This document shows, one piece after another, positions 57,183-64,000 of a stretch of DNA of 64,000 nt. Source of the DNA: Fulvimonas soli (GTDB taxonomy: Bacteria; Pseudomonadota; Gammaproteobacteria; Xanthomonadales; Rhodanobacteraceae); the NCBI RefSeq assembly GCF_003148905.1, contig NZ_QGHC01000001.1, positions 23,029 to 87,028 of the forward strand, given 5' to 3'. The position numbers were made by a program, and so were the translations under genes. Below the pieces are notes generated by a model, which saw only the letters and a list, made by a program, of their open reading frames with translations, did no database searches and had not been told where the DNA came from. Within the stretch, counting starts at the first letter, position 1. Each line of letters opens with the position of its first letter.

Positions 57183-58139
57183 ATGCGCAAGACTCTTATC
57201 GCCACCGCGATCGTCCTCGGCATCGGTATGGCGCTTCCCGCGTTCGCGGACAAGCTCAACAACAATTCCAACTCCTTCAACAATTCCAGCACGCACAGCT
57301 ACTCGGATTCGAGCACCCACACCAAGACCAATTCGAGCACGCACTCGTACGCCGACGCGATGAACTCGGGCGACGCCAATGCCGCCGCCCAGGGCAGCTC
57401 GGCGGCCAACAACGGCGGAACCGCCACCTCCTCCATCACCGACTCGTTCAACGTCAGCAACGCCGTGGCCAACAGCACGCTCAACGGCGCGGTCACCCAC
57501 GTCTACGTGCATGACATCGGCAACGTGGCGAAGAACTTCGGCGACGCCAACGGCGGTGCCGGCGGCGACGGCGCGCGCGGCATCGGCGGCCGCGGCGAGG
57601 GCGGCCGCGGCGGTTCGGGCGGCGACGGCGGCGACGCGCGCGCGGGCAGCGGGCATGCCGGCGGTTCGGACAGCTCCAGCGGCTACGTCGGCGCGCTGAG
57701 CGCGGCGGGCGGCGGCGAGTCCAGCGGCGACAACGGCGATACGCGCAACCGCCAGCGCGGTGCCGGCAGCGGCACGGCGACCGGCGGCGCGGGCAGCTGG
57801 ACCGGCGGCGCGGGCACCAGCGGCGCGTCCACCGCATCCAGCGGCGCTTCCACCTCCACCGGCGGCACCAGCGGCGCGGCCGACAGCGCCGGCGGCGCGG
57901 GTGCCGCCGGTGGCGCGGGCGGCAGCGGCGCGGGCGGCGCGGGCACGGGCGGCGCCGGCGGCGCCGGTGCGGCTGGCGGCACCGCCTACGCGGATGCCGG
58001 CAGCTTCGACATGTCCAACCAGATGAACAGCGCGGCGGCCGCGGCCGCGGGCGTGACCATCATGGCGCAGAACAGCGGCGCGGCGTCGCTGATCCAGCAG
58101 GGCGTCAACGTGCAGGCCAACCTCAACGTGGGCCAGTAA
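57183..58139 (+). CDS. Secreted Gly/Ala/Ser-rich protein, presumed amyloid fibre subunit
   Basis: 318 residues from the ATG at 57183 (AGGAG seven bases upstream). Signal peptide LIATAIVLGIGMALPAFA, then an Asn/Ser/Thr-rich stretch (about 24-60) with repeated SSTHSY and SSTHTK units, an Asn/Ser-rich strand region (SITDSFNVSNAVANSTLNGAVTHVYV), a very Gly/Ala/Ser-rich core (about 121-270) and a C-terminal module SFDMSNQMNSAAAAAAGVTI, MAQNSGAASLIQQGVNVQ, ANLNVGQ. There is no Cys. The C-terminal QQGVNVQANL recalls the GVNxAA element of Fap subunits, but the imperfect Gln/Asn repeats of Pseudomonas FapC are missing. As first gene of an operon with FapD-, FapE- and FapF-like partners it is the best candidate for the fibre protein. 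Confidence 0.75.
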   Translation: MRKTLIATAIVLGIGMALPAFADKLNNNSNSFNNSSTHSYSDSSTHTKTNSSTHSYADAMNSGDANAAAQGSSAANNGGTATSSITDSFNVSNAVANSTLNGAVTHVYVHDIGNVAKNFGDANGGAGGDGARGIGGRGEGGRGGSGGDGGDARAGSGHAGGSDSSSGYVGALSAAGGGESSGDNGDTRNRQRGAGSGTATGGAGSWTGGAGTSGASTASSGASTSTGGTSGAADSAGGAGAAGGAGGSGAGGAGTGGAGGAGAAGGTAYADAGSFDMSNQMNSAAAAAAGVTIMAQNSGAASLIQQGVNVQANLNVGQ

Positions 58140-58260
58140 CCACCCGGAGGACGGGCGGCGGAGCCGCAGGGTTCCGCCGCCCATGACGGTCGCGGCCCGC
58201 GCACGGGAGCGCACGCTCCCGGCGGTGCCGCGGACGTGGCCTCCCCGCAGGAGCGCAGCC

Positions 58261-58659
58261 ATGATCCCCATCCGTAACCTCGGCGGAGCGGCGGCCCTGT
58301 GCCTGGCCGCGTCGTGCTGGGCGCAGGGCCGGCCCGCCGGCGGCTATCTGCTCGCCGGGCCGACGGCTTCCTACGTGCGCGCCGCGACGGCGGCGCACGC
58401 CGGCTACGTCGCCGGCCTGGGGCAGAGCGTCGGCGCCGACGACCTCGCGCGGCAGAGCGGCGGCACCGACATCCACGAGCACATGCGCCTCGACGGCACG
58501 GTGTCGGACGACACCGCCGACCACGTGGTCAGCGGCGCCAACTCGATCAGTGCGGGCTCCTTCGGCAGCGCCGTCGGCCTGCCGACGGTGATCCAGAACA
58601 GCGGCAGCAACGTGCTGATCCAGAACGCCACCATCATCAACGTGCAGTTCCAGCCATGA
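58261..58659 (+). CDS. Small secreted protein of the Fap-like operon (possible minor subunit)
   Basis: 132 residues from the ATG at 58261 (AGGAG upstream), signal peptide LGGAAALCLAASCWAQ. The mature part has no Cys and ends with SAVGLPTVIQNSGSNVLIQNATIINVQFQP (segments), whose VIQNSG and LIQN elements echo the AQNSG/LIQQ of the preceding protein and the VIQNT of the one at 59356. This shared Gln/Asn motif suggests a common assembly strand, as between FapB and FapC, so it may be a nucleator or minor subunit. Its stop overlaps the peptidase start by four bases. Confidence 0.65.
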   Translation: MIPIRNLGGAAALCLAASCWAQGRPAGGYLLAGPTASYVRAATAAHAGYVAGLGQSVGADDLARQSGGTDIHEHMRLDGTVSDDTADHVVSGANSISAGSFGSAVGLPTVIQNSGSNVLIQNATIINVQFQP

Positions 58660-59345
58660 GGAGGTGGACGCTGCCGCTGGCGCTGCTCGGGCTCGCCGTG
58701 TGCGCCGGCGCCGCGCCGGCGGCCTCGGTGCAGATCAACAGCGGCACCGGGCAAAGCTATGCCTTGCGCCTCACCAGCCTGAAGGAGGCGAAGTTCCGCA
58801 ACACCGTGCGGCAGAAATACGACTTCAGCTGCGGCTCGGCCGCGGTCGCGACGCTGCTCACCTACCAGTACGGCTACCCGGTGAGCGAGCAGGCGGCCTT
58901 CGAGCAGATGTACGCGCACGGGGACCGCGCCAAGATCAACCGCGAAGGCTTCTCGCTGCTGGACATCAAGCGCTACCTGGAGGCCAACGGCTTCGAGGCC
59001 GACGGCTTCCGCGTGCCGCTGGACAGGCTGGCCGAGGAGCACCTGCCGGCGATCGTGCTGATCGAGGACCGGGGCTACCACCATTTCGTGGTGGTCAAGG
59101 GCCTGCTGGCCGGGCGCGTGCTGGTCGGCGATCCCGCGCTGGGCACGCGCTCGATCCCGCGCGACCGCTTCGTCCGGCAGTGGAGGAACGGGCTGGTGTT
59201 CGTGATCCACAACCGGCGCGACCTGGCGCGCTTCAACGCGGCCGGCGACTGGCGCGCGGCGCCGTTCGCGCCGCTGCCGGCGGGCGTCGACCGGCGCGGC
59301 CTGGACGCGGTGACGCTGCCCAGGCGCGGGCCCGCGGATTTCTGA
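58656..59345 (+). CDS. FapD-like C39-family cysteine peptidase
   Basis: 229 residues, ATG at 58656 overlapping the upstream stop. Signal peptide LPLALLGLAVCAGAAPAAS, so the enzyme works in the periplasm. C39 features: Gln53 and Cys59 in RQKYDFSCGSAAVATLL, YGYPVSEQAAFEQM, FSLLDIKRYLEANGFEADGF, His143 in GYHHFVVVKG and Asp159 in LVGDPALGTRSI. A single-domain, exported C39 peptidase between small fibre proteins and an outer-membrane barrel is the hallmark of FapD in functional-amyloid operons, where it processes or releases subunits for export. Confidence 0.87.
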   Translation: MRRWTLPLALLGLAVCAGAAPAASVQINSGTGQSYALRLTSLKEAKFRNTVRQKYDFSCGSAAVATLLTYQYGYPVSEQAAFEQMYAHGDRAKINREGFSLLDIKRYLEANGFEADGFRVPLDRLAEEHLPAIVLIEDRGYHHFVVVKGLLAGRVLVGDPALGTRSIPRDRFVRQWRNGLVFVIHNRRDLARFNAAGDWRAAPFAPLPAGVDRRGLDAVTLPRRGPADF

Positions 59346-59355
59346 GGCCGCCGGG

Positions 59356-59895
59356 ATGACGCCCGCCTTCCACCGTCGCCTGCTGTGCCTGGCCGCGCTG
59401 GGCGCGGCGGGCGTGTGCGGCGCGGCGCGCGCGCAACCGCCGCCGGTTCCCCTGCCGTCGCCTTCGGCCCGGCCGGCGCTGCCGGGCGCGCCGGTGAGCG
59501 ATGCCGTCCTCGACGGCGTGCGCGGCGGCTACGACGTGGGGCAGGGCCTGGTCGCCTCGCTCGGCGTCGCGCGGGCGGTCTACGTCAACGGCAGCCTGGT
59601 CACCTCCACCCGCTTCAGCGTCCCGGACATCGCGCACCTCACCGCTCCGCAGGCCGCCGCGCTGGCCTCGGCCCTCGGCGCGGTCAACCTGGTGCAGATC
59701 GGCGCGAACAACAGCTTCGACCCCTCGCTGCTGCGGGGCGGCCTGGGCGCGACGGTCATCCAGAACACGCTGGACCGGCAGGCCATCCAGGGCCTGACCA
59801 CCCTCGACGTCACCGTCAACACGTTGGGCGCGTTCCGCGCCCAGAGCCTGCAGGACAGCCTGCAGGCGGCACAGCTGGGTTCGCTGGGGCACTGA
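59356..59895 (+). CDS. FapE-like secreted protein
   Basis: 179 residues, ATG at 59356, ten bases behind the peptidase. Signal peptide LLCLAALGAAGVCGAARAQ. Mature: a Pro-rich start, DAVLDGVRGGYDVGQGLVASLGVARAVYVNGSLV, a helical middle (PQAAALASALGAVNLVQIGANN) and TVIQNTLDRQAIQGLTTLDVTVNTLGAF. The VIQNTL element followed by a long Gln-containing tail fits FapE-type extracellular components, and the position between FapD and FapF is that of fapE in Pseudomonas. No enzyme motif. Confidence 0.7.
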   Translation: MTPAFHRRLLCLAALGAAGVCGAARAQPPPVPLPSPSARPALPGAPVSDAVLDGVRGGYDVGQGLVASLGVARAVYVNGSLVTSTRFSVPDIAHLTAPQAAALASALGAVNLVQIGANNSFDPSLLRGGLGATVIQNTLDRQAIQGLTTLDVTVNTLGAFRAQSLQDSLQAAQLGSLGH

Positions 59896-59955
59896 CGCCG
59901 GCGCGGCGATGGTCGCCAGGCGGGCGGGCATTCGCCGCGCCCGGGAGGAGGCACG

Positions 59956-61347
59956 ATGGAACGCAAGCAAAAGCATCGGAAGTGGGGCGCCCCGCTCGGC
60001 TGCGCCGGCCTGCTGTGGTTCGGCGGCTGGGCGGTGGCGCAGGACGCGCCCGCGCCGCCGCCCGCGGCGCCCGGCGACGCGATCTCCGATACCTTGCGCA
60101 AGCGCGTGGCCGAGCAGGGGCAGCGCATCGACGCGATGCGCCAGCAGCTCGCCGCGCAGCTGGCGCAGATCGATGCCATGCGGCGCCAGCTGGCCGCCCA
60201 GGAGGCCGACTACCGGGCGCTGCGCCACGCCGTGGGCATGGACGTGCTGGACCAGCAGCGCGGCGGCAGCATCGGCGCGGCCGGCGGCCGCGCCACCGCC
60301 TTGCCGATGCCGGTCCAGGACGCCACGGTGGCCGCCAGCGACGAACCGGCCGCGACCCGGCCGGTGGGGCAGGCGCCGCCGCAGGACAGCCGCCCGCCTG
60401 AAGTGGCGCCGATCTTCGAGCAGCCGGGCGTGCTGACCCCGCGCGGCAGGCTGGTGATCGAGCCGTCCTACCAGTTCGGCTATTCCTCCAACGGGCGCGT
60501 GGCGCTGGTCGGCTACACCGTCATCCCGGCCATCCTGATCGGCCTGATCGACGTGCGGCAGGTGCGCACGACCACCCAGACCGCGGTGCTGGCCGCGCGC
60601 TACGGCTTCACCAACCGCTTCGAGCTGGAGCTGCGCGTGCCGTACGTGCACAGCCATACCGACACGGTCAGCCGCGAGATCTTCACCGGCGCCGCGCAGG
60701 ACAACGTGTTCGGCTCCAGCGGCAAGGGCCTGGGCGACGTCGAGGCGACGGCGCGCTACCAGCTCAACGACGGCGGCGCCGACAGGCCGTACTACATCGC
60801 CTGGCTGCGCTACAAGTCGCGCACCGGGCGCGATCCCTTCGAGGTCACCACCGATTGCGTGACGCGCTGCGCACAGAACGCCACCGGCACCGGCCTGCCG
60901 CTGCAGCAGCCGACCGGCTCGGGCTTCAACGCGCTGCAGCCGGGCGTGACCTGGCTCTATCCGTCCGACCCGGTGGTGTTCTTCGGCAACCTCAGCTACC
61001 TGTACAACTTCGAGCGTGACAACGTGTACCGCAACCTGGTGCTGGCGGGGCGGGAGTACCTCGGCAAGGTGAAGGTCGGCAACGTCGCCGACGCCAGCGT
61101 CGGCATGGGGCTGGCGCTCAACGAGAAGGCCTCCTTCAGCATCGGCTACGACCAGAGCTGGATCGGCGTGACGCGGCAGAACGGCCAGAAGGTGCCCGGC
61201 TCGACCAGGGTGGTGCTGGGCACGCTGCTGATCGGCGGCTCCTACCGCTTCAGCGACAGGCGCACGATGAACTTCACCCTCGGCGTCGGCGTGACGCGGG
61301 ACACCCCCGACGCCACGGTGACGGTGCGCGTGCCGATGATGTACTGA
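59956..61347 (+). CDS. FapF-like outer-membrane secretion pore
   Basis: 463 residues, ATG at 59956 (GGGAGGAGG upstream). Signal peptide GAPLGCAGLLWFGGWAVAQ, then a Pro/Ala linker and a coiled coil (KRVAEQGQRIDAMRQQLAAQ, LAQIDAMRRQLAAQEADYRAL), a low-complexity link and, from about residue 150, a beta-barrel (GRLVIEPSYQFGYSSNGRVAL, YGFTNRFELELRVPYVHSHTD, GDVEATARYQLN, FNALQPGVTWLYPSDPVVFFG) that ends MNFTLGVGVTRDTPDATVTVRVPMMY (segments). Coiled coil plus 12-strand-like barrel is the FapF layout; FapF trimers export the amyloid subunits and the coiled coil gates the pore. Annotated elsewhere as a phenol-pathway transporter by barrel similarity. Confidence 0.82.
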   Translation: MERKQKHRKWGAPLGCAGLLWFGGWAVAQDAPAPPPAAPGDAISDTLRKRVAEQGQRIDAMRQQLAAQLAQIDAMRRQLAAQEADYRALRHAVGMDVLDQQRGGSIGAAGGRATALPMPVQDATVAASDEPAATRPVGQAPPQDSRPPEVAPIFEQPGVLTPRGRLVIEPSYQFGYSSNGRVALVGYTVIPAILIGLIDVRQVRTTTQTAVLAARYGFTNRFELELRVPYVHSHTDTVSREIFTGAAQDNVFGSSGKGLGDVEATARYQLNDGGADRPYYIAWLRYKSRTGRDPFEVTTDCVTRCAQNATGTGLPLQQPTGSGFNALQPGVTWLYPSDPVVFFGNLSYLYNFERDNVYRNLVLAGREYLGKVKVGNVADASVGMGLALNEKASFSIGYDQSWIGVTRQNGQKVPGSTRVVLGTLLIGGSYRFSDRRTMNFTLGVGVTRDTPDATVTVRVPMMY

Positions 61348-61361
61348 GGGCGCCGCCGGCC

Positions 61362-62039
61362 TCAGGCCGCCGCGCGGCGGCGGTGCCGCATCAGCCAGCC
61401 GCCGCCGCAGACCGCCGCGACCAGCAGCGCGTCGAGCGCGTAGCGCGCCCAGGGCCGCGGCTCGAACCAGGGCGACAGCAGGTGGTCGTGGGCGATCATC
61501 CGCGCGGCGGTCCAGGCGATCGCGCCGGCGCCGATGTAGACGATGACCGGGAAGCGCTCGATCCAGCGCAGGATCAGCGTGGAGCCCCACACCACCAGCG
61601 GCACGCTGATCGCCAGGCCGAGGATCACCAGCGGCAGGTGGCCGCGCGAGGCGCCGGCGATGGCCAGCACGTTGTCCAGGCCCATCAGCGCGTCGGCCAC
61701 CACGATGATGCGCAGCGCCGACCAGAAGCCGCCGGCGGCATCGACCTCGGGTGCATGCTCCTCGTGCTTGAGCAGCTTGGCGGCGATCGGCAGCAGCAGC
61801 AGGCCGCCGGCGAGCATCAGCCCGGGCAGCCTGAGCAGGTAGACGACCACCGCGGTCAGCAGGATGCGCACGGCGACGGCGCCGAACGTGCCCCAGAACA
61901 CGGCCTTCTTCTGCAGCGCCCTGGGCAGGTTGCGCGCGGCCAGCGCGATCACGATCGCGTTGTCGCCGGCGAGCACGAGGTCGAGCAGGATGATGGCCAG
62001 GAGGCCGGAGAGGAAGTCGTAGCCGGGTATCGATGCCAT
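61362..62039 (-). CDS. TerC-family membrane protein (probable Mn2+ exporter)
   Basis: 225 residues from the ATG at 62039. Seven or so membrane helices with TerC hallmarks: LLAIILLDLVLAGDNAIVIALAARNLP (Asp-Asn in the first helix), VADALMGLDNVLAIAGASRG (the repeated LDN motif), WGSTLILRWIERFPVIVYIGAGAIAWTAARM. The YjbE-type branch is indicated by length. TerC proteins downstream of yybP-ykoY RNAs export manganese, and such an RNA is visible here (62096-62222). It is convergent with the amyloid operon, only 14 bases apart. Confidence 0.9.
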   Translation of the reverse strand: MASIPGYDFLSGLLAIILLDLVLAGDNAIVIALAARNLPRALQKKAVFWGTFGAVAVRILLTAVVVYLLRLPGLMLAGGLLLLPIAAKLLKHEEHAPEVDAAGGFWSALRIIVVADALMGLDNVLAIAGASRGHLPLVILGLAISVPLVVWGSTLILRWIERFPVIVYIGAGAIAWTAARMIAHDHLLSPWFEPRPWARYALDALLVAAVCGGGWLMRHRRRAAA

Positions 62040-62095
62040 GGAATGATCCAGCGCGCCGGACTCGTGCGACGGCGGCGAACGACGCGCGGGTTCGC

Positions 62096-62222
62096 CGTCA
62101 TCGCAAAAGTCTCGTCCGCCGCCGCATGGCGCCGCGGTGACCGGGGCGGCGTTGTCGCCCGTGATGACGGCCATCGCGCGGGAACGGCCGATGGCCGGTC
62201 CCGGAACTACTCCCTTTTGGGA
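62096..62222 (-). ncRNA. yybP-ykoY-type manganese riboswitch
   Basis: The minus-strand leader of the TerC gene has the conserved elements in order: AAAAGGGAGTAG near 62218-62207, GGCCGTCATCACGGG, GGTCACCGCGG and GGACGAGACTTTTGCG near 62117-62100. The GGGAGTAG and CGAGAC segments are the signature of this class, which senses Mn2+ and is typical before TerC-family genes. Just downstream, GACGGCGAA pairs with TTCGCCGCCGTC (62099-62068), a stem that can serve as expression platform. Confidence 0.72.
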
Positions 62223-62326
62223 TGGATGCAACGCGGCCATTGTCGGTGCCGTTGCGGCGGCCGGTCAAGCGCGCCGCCTCCGCGGGCGGTTAAAATGGAC
62301 GCTTTCATCCACCTCGAGTACGCCGC

Positions 62327-63778
62327 ATGAGCGCCCACGACATCCGTTCCGCCGTCCGCCCCGATCCCGACCAGCCGATGGTCGACATCGCCGACTACGT
62401 GGCCGATTACCAGATCGAGTCGAAGGAGGCGTACGACACGGCGCGCTACATGCTGCTCGACTCGCTGGGCACCGCGATGCTGGCGATGAAGTTCCCCGAG
62501 TGCGTCAAGCACCTGGGGCCGGTGGTGCCGGGAGCCACGCTGCCGGGCGGCGCGCGCGTGCCGGGCACCAGCCACGAGCTCGATCCGGTGCAGGCGGCCT
62601 TCGCCATCGGCACGCAGATCCGCTGGCTGGACTTCAACGACACCTGGCTGGCCGCCGAGTGGGGCCATCCGTCGGACAACCTCGGCAGCATCCTCGCCGT
62701 GGCGGACTACCTCGGCCGCAAGGCCGAGCGCGAGGGCGGCCGGCCGTTCACCGTGCGCGACGTGCTCGGCTACGCGATCAAGGCCCACGAGATCCAGGGC
62801 TGCTACGCGCTGAAGAACAGCTTCAACCGCGTCGGCCAGGACCACGTGATCCTGGTGCGCCTGGCCTCCACCGCGGTGGCCACGCACATGCTGGGCGGCA
62901 GCAAGGAGCAGATCGTCACCGCCGTCTCGCACAGCTGGATCGACAACGGCGCGCTGCGCACCTACCGCCACGCCCCGAACACCGGCCCGCGCAAGAGCTG
63001 GGCCGCCGGCGACGCCTGCCGCCGCGCCGTCACCCACGCCATCAACGCGGTGTACCGCGGCGTGGTGGGCTACCCGTCGGCGCTGAGCGCCAAGACCTGG
63101 GGCTATTACGACGTGGCCTTCAAGGGCAGGCCGTTCGAGTTCGAGCGCCCGTTCGGCAGCTACGTGATGGAGAACGTGCTGTTCAAGATCAGCTACCCGG
63201 CCGAGTTCCACGCGCAGACCGCGGTGGAGTGCGCGATGAAGCTGCACCCGCAGGTGGCCGGCCGGCTCGACCAGATCGAGAAGGTGGCGATCGAGACCCA
63301 GGAAGCGGGCGTGCGCATCATCGACAAGACCGGCCCGCTGGCCAACTACGCCGACCGCGACCACTGCATCCAGTACATGGTGGCCGTGCCGCTGATCTTC
63401 GGCCGCCTCACCGCCGACGACTACAACGACGACGTGGCGGCCGACCCGCGCATCGACGCCCTGCGCGAGAAGATGGCGGTCAGCGAGAACCCGCAGTTCA
63501 CCAGGGACTACTTCGACCCGGACAAGCGCTACATCGGCAACTCGGTGCAGGTGTTCTTCAAGGACGGCAGCAGCACCGAGAAGGTCTCGATCGACTATCC
63601 GATCGGCCACCGCCGGCGCCGCGCCGAGGGCATCCCGGTGCTGCTGAAGAAGTTCGAGGCGGCCCTGCGCGGCCACTTGCCGGCCCACCGGATCAAGGCC
63701 ATCCTGGACGCGGCCGGCGACCCGGCGCGCCTGGACGCCATGCCGATCCAGCAGTTCCTCGGCCTCTTCACATTGTAA
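62327..63778 (+). CDS. prpD: 2-methylcitrate dehydratase
   Basis: 483 residues, ATG at 62327. MmgE/PrpD family: DIADYVADYQIESKEAYDTARYMLLDSLGTAML, GPVVPGATLPGGARVPGTSHELDPVQAAFAIGTQIRWLDFNDTWLAAEWGHPSDNLG, the helical lid, and the second domain TWGYYDVAFKGRPFEFERPFGSYVMENVLFKISYPAEFHAQTA. It dehydrates 2-methylcitrate to 2-methyl-cis-aconitate. A TAAAAT -10 (62291-62296) is 31 bases upstream, so it has its own promoter. It is separated from prpB-prpC by the amyloid operon and the TerC gene; no acnD or prpF is in the window. (The long segments quoted here are discontinuous landmarks.). Confidence 0.95.
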   Translation: MSAHDIRSAVRPDPDQPMVDIADYVADYQIESKEAYDTARYMLLDSLGTAMLAMKFPECVKHLGPVVPGATLPGGARVPGTSHELDPVQAAFAIGTQIRWLDFNDTWLAAEWGHPSDNLGSILAVADYLGRKAEREGGRPFTVRDVLGYAIKAHEIQGCYALKNSFNRVGQDHVILVRLASTAVATHMLGGSKEQIVTAVSHSWIDNGALRTYRHAPNTGPRKSWAAGDACRRAVTHAINAVYRGVVGYPSALSAKTWGYYDVAFKGRPFEFERPFGSYVMENVLFKISYPAEFHAQTAVECAMKLHPQVAGRLDQIEKVAIETQEAGVRIIDKTGPLANYADRDHCIQYMVAVPLIFGRLTADDYNDDVAADPRIDALREKMAVSENPQFTRDYFDPDKRYIGNSVQVFFKDGSSTEKVSIDYPIGHRRRRAEGIPVLLKKFEAALRGHLPAHRIKAILDAAGDPARLDAMPIQQFLGLFTL

Positions 63779-63803
63779 AGATGTTGTTAGTGGAGTAATA
63801 AGT

Positions 63804-63849
63804 TCCGCCGCGCCGCGGCGGAGTCGCTCCGTTGAGCAGAAGCGACTTT
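63804..63849 (+). terminator. Hairpins after prpD
   Basis: A six-base-pair GC stem (CCGCCG / CGGCGG, 63805-63821) is followed by AGTCGCT / AGCGACT (63822-63828 with 63841-63847) and TT. Together they form a plausible terminator 30-70 bases after the prpD stop. Confidence 0.6.
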
Positions 63850-63917
63850 GGGTTCAATAAGTTACGCTCGCTCGGGATTCATTTCAGAAAGGCGAGCTCA
63901 TTTCGAGGAGACACCTG

Positions 63918-64000
63918 ATGAAACGTAAGGGCATGTATTTGTTGATTGCCTTGGCCCTGAGCGGCGTGGGAGCGGTTCATGCGCAGGACACGGCTGCGCC
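63918..64000 (+). CDS. Start of a secreted-protein gene (3' end outside window)
   Basis: ATG at 63918 with GAGGAG nine bases upstream. The 27 visible codons encode a Sec signal peptide (MYLLIALALSGVGAVHAQ) with an AHAQ-type cleavage site and the mature start DTAA. The family cannot be told from this fragment; a TonB-dependent receptor or other envelope protein is possible. The flanking sequence is less G+C-rich than the rest. Confidence 0.7.
   Translation, partial: MKRKGMYLLIALALSGVGAVHAQDTAA

Noticed and set aside
56815..57363. Several short frames upstream of the amyloid operon
   Set aside because: They overlap each other, the 20-bp dyad and the sigma-54 promoter, and lack a ribosome-binding site or domain.
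57183..58139. PE-PGRS-like or silk-like reading of the Gly-rich protein as a spurious high-G+C translation
   Set aside because: It has a strong Shine-Dalgarno, a clean signal peptide, an AT-containing Asn/Ser-rich segment and a structured C-terminus, and starts 50 bases after a sigma-54 promoter, so it is a real gene.
59233..61590. A 785-codon minus-strand frame antisense to the fapE/fapF-like genes
   Set aside because: Arg/Ala/His-rich low-complexity translation with no domain; the sense strand encodes clear signal peptides and a barrel.

Overview
The window is a single, very G+C-rich (roughly 70% by eye), densely coding stretch of a gammaproteobacterial chromosome. The gene content (DUF1800/DUF1501 pair, many TonB/porin-type outer-membrane proteins, a CrbS-like hybrid kinase, 2-methylcitrate cycle genes, GH3 exo-glucosidase) and the two families of short palindromic repeats (arms like GGCCGGAGGCCGCTCCCAC and GGATTCCGGCTTGCGCCGGAATGACG) resemble Xanthomonadales, probably Rhodanobacteraceae. 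No rRNA, tRNA, transposase, phage or CRISPR array is visible.

Layout. 0-3.2 kb: 3' end of a TPR/GGDEF diguanylate cyclase, a PadR regulator coupled to a HAAS-domain membrane protein, and a small DUF1579-like protein. 3.4-8.1 kb: minus-strand DUF1800-DUF1501-DUF1800 secreted-protein operon. 8.2-9.9 kb: methyltransferase and SDR epimerase. 10-13.2 kb: ArsR/SRPBCC pair and the translational GTPase TypA/BipA. 13.7-15.1 kb: a decayed lipoprotein gene and a secreted class-2 lipase. 15.3-26.9 kb: an apparent poly(3-hydroxybutyrate)/3-hydroxybutyrate utilisation region (GntP-type permease, TonB-dependent receptor, secreted PHB depolymerase, CrbS/CrbR-like two-component system, 3HB-oligomer hydrolase). 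27-31.8 kb: cyclophilin, LacI regulator and GH3 glucosidase. 31.9-38.8 kb: YidB, GlsB, aminotransferase, malate dehydrogenase, TetR/membrane-protein pair, AraC/SDR divergent pair. 39-48.2 kb: MerR-TipAS regulator, LuxR response regulator, VOC protein, hybrid kinase divergent from a dctA-esterase-porin operon. 48.3-56.7 kb: lipoprotein, prpE, ahpF/ahpC, an HTH-citrate-synthase fusion divergent from prpB-prpC. 57-61.3 kb: a five-gene Fap-like functional-amyloid operon behind a near-consensus sigma-54 promoter. 61.4-64 kb: TerC protein under a yybP-ykoY-type (Mn2+) riboswitch, prpD, and the start of a secreted-protein gene.

How it works together. Much of the window is short-acid carbon metabolism: PHB or its oligomers would be cleaved outside the cytoplasm and imported; C4-dicarboxylates enter through DctA; propionate is activated by PrpE and oxidised by PrpC, PrpD and PrpB to pyruvate and succinate, feeding malate dehydrogenase. 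Two hybrid kinase/LuxR regulator sets sit beside transport genes and plausibly sense these substrates. The most unusual item is the amyloid operon: it carries recognisable FapD (C39 peptidase) and FapF (coiled-coil plus barrel) relatives, but its presumed fibre subunit is a Gly/Ala/Ser-rich protein unlike the repeat-built FapC of Pseudomonas. Many small control sites can be read directly: a leaderless ArsR gene with its operator over the start codon, a MerR-type 19-bp-spacer promoter, a LacI palindrome on a -35 box, an OxyR-like array upstream of ahpC, and three phased octamers beside the citrate-synthase-like regulator.
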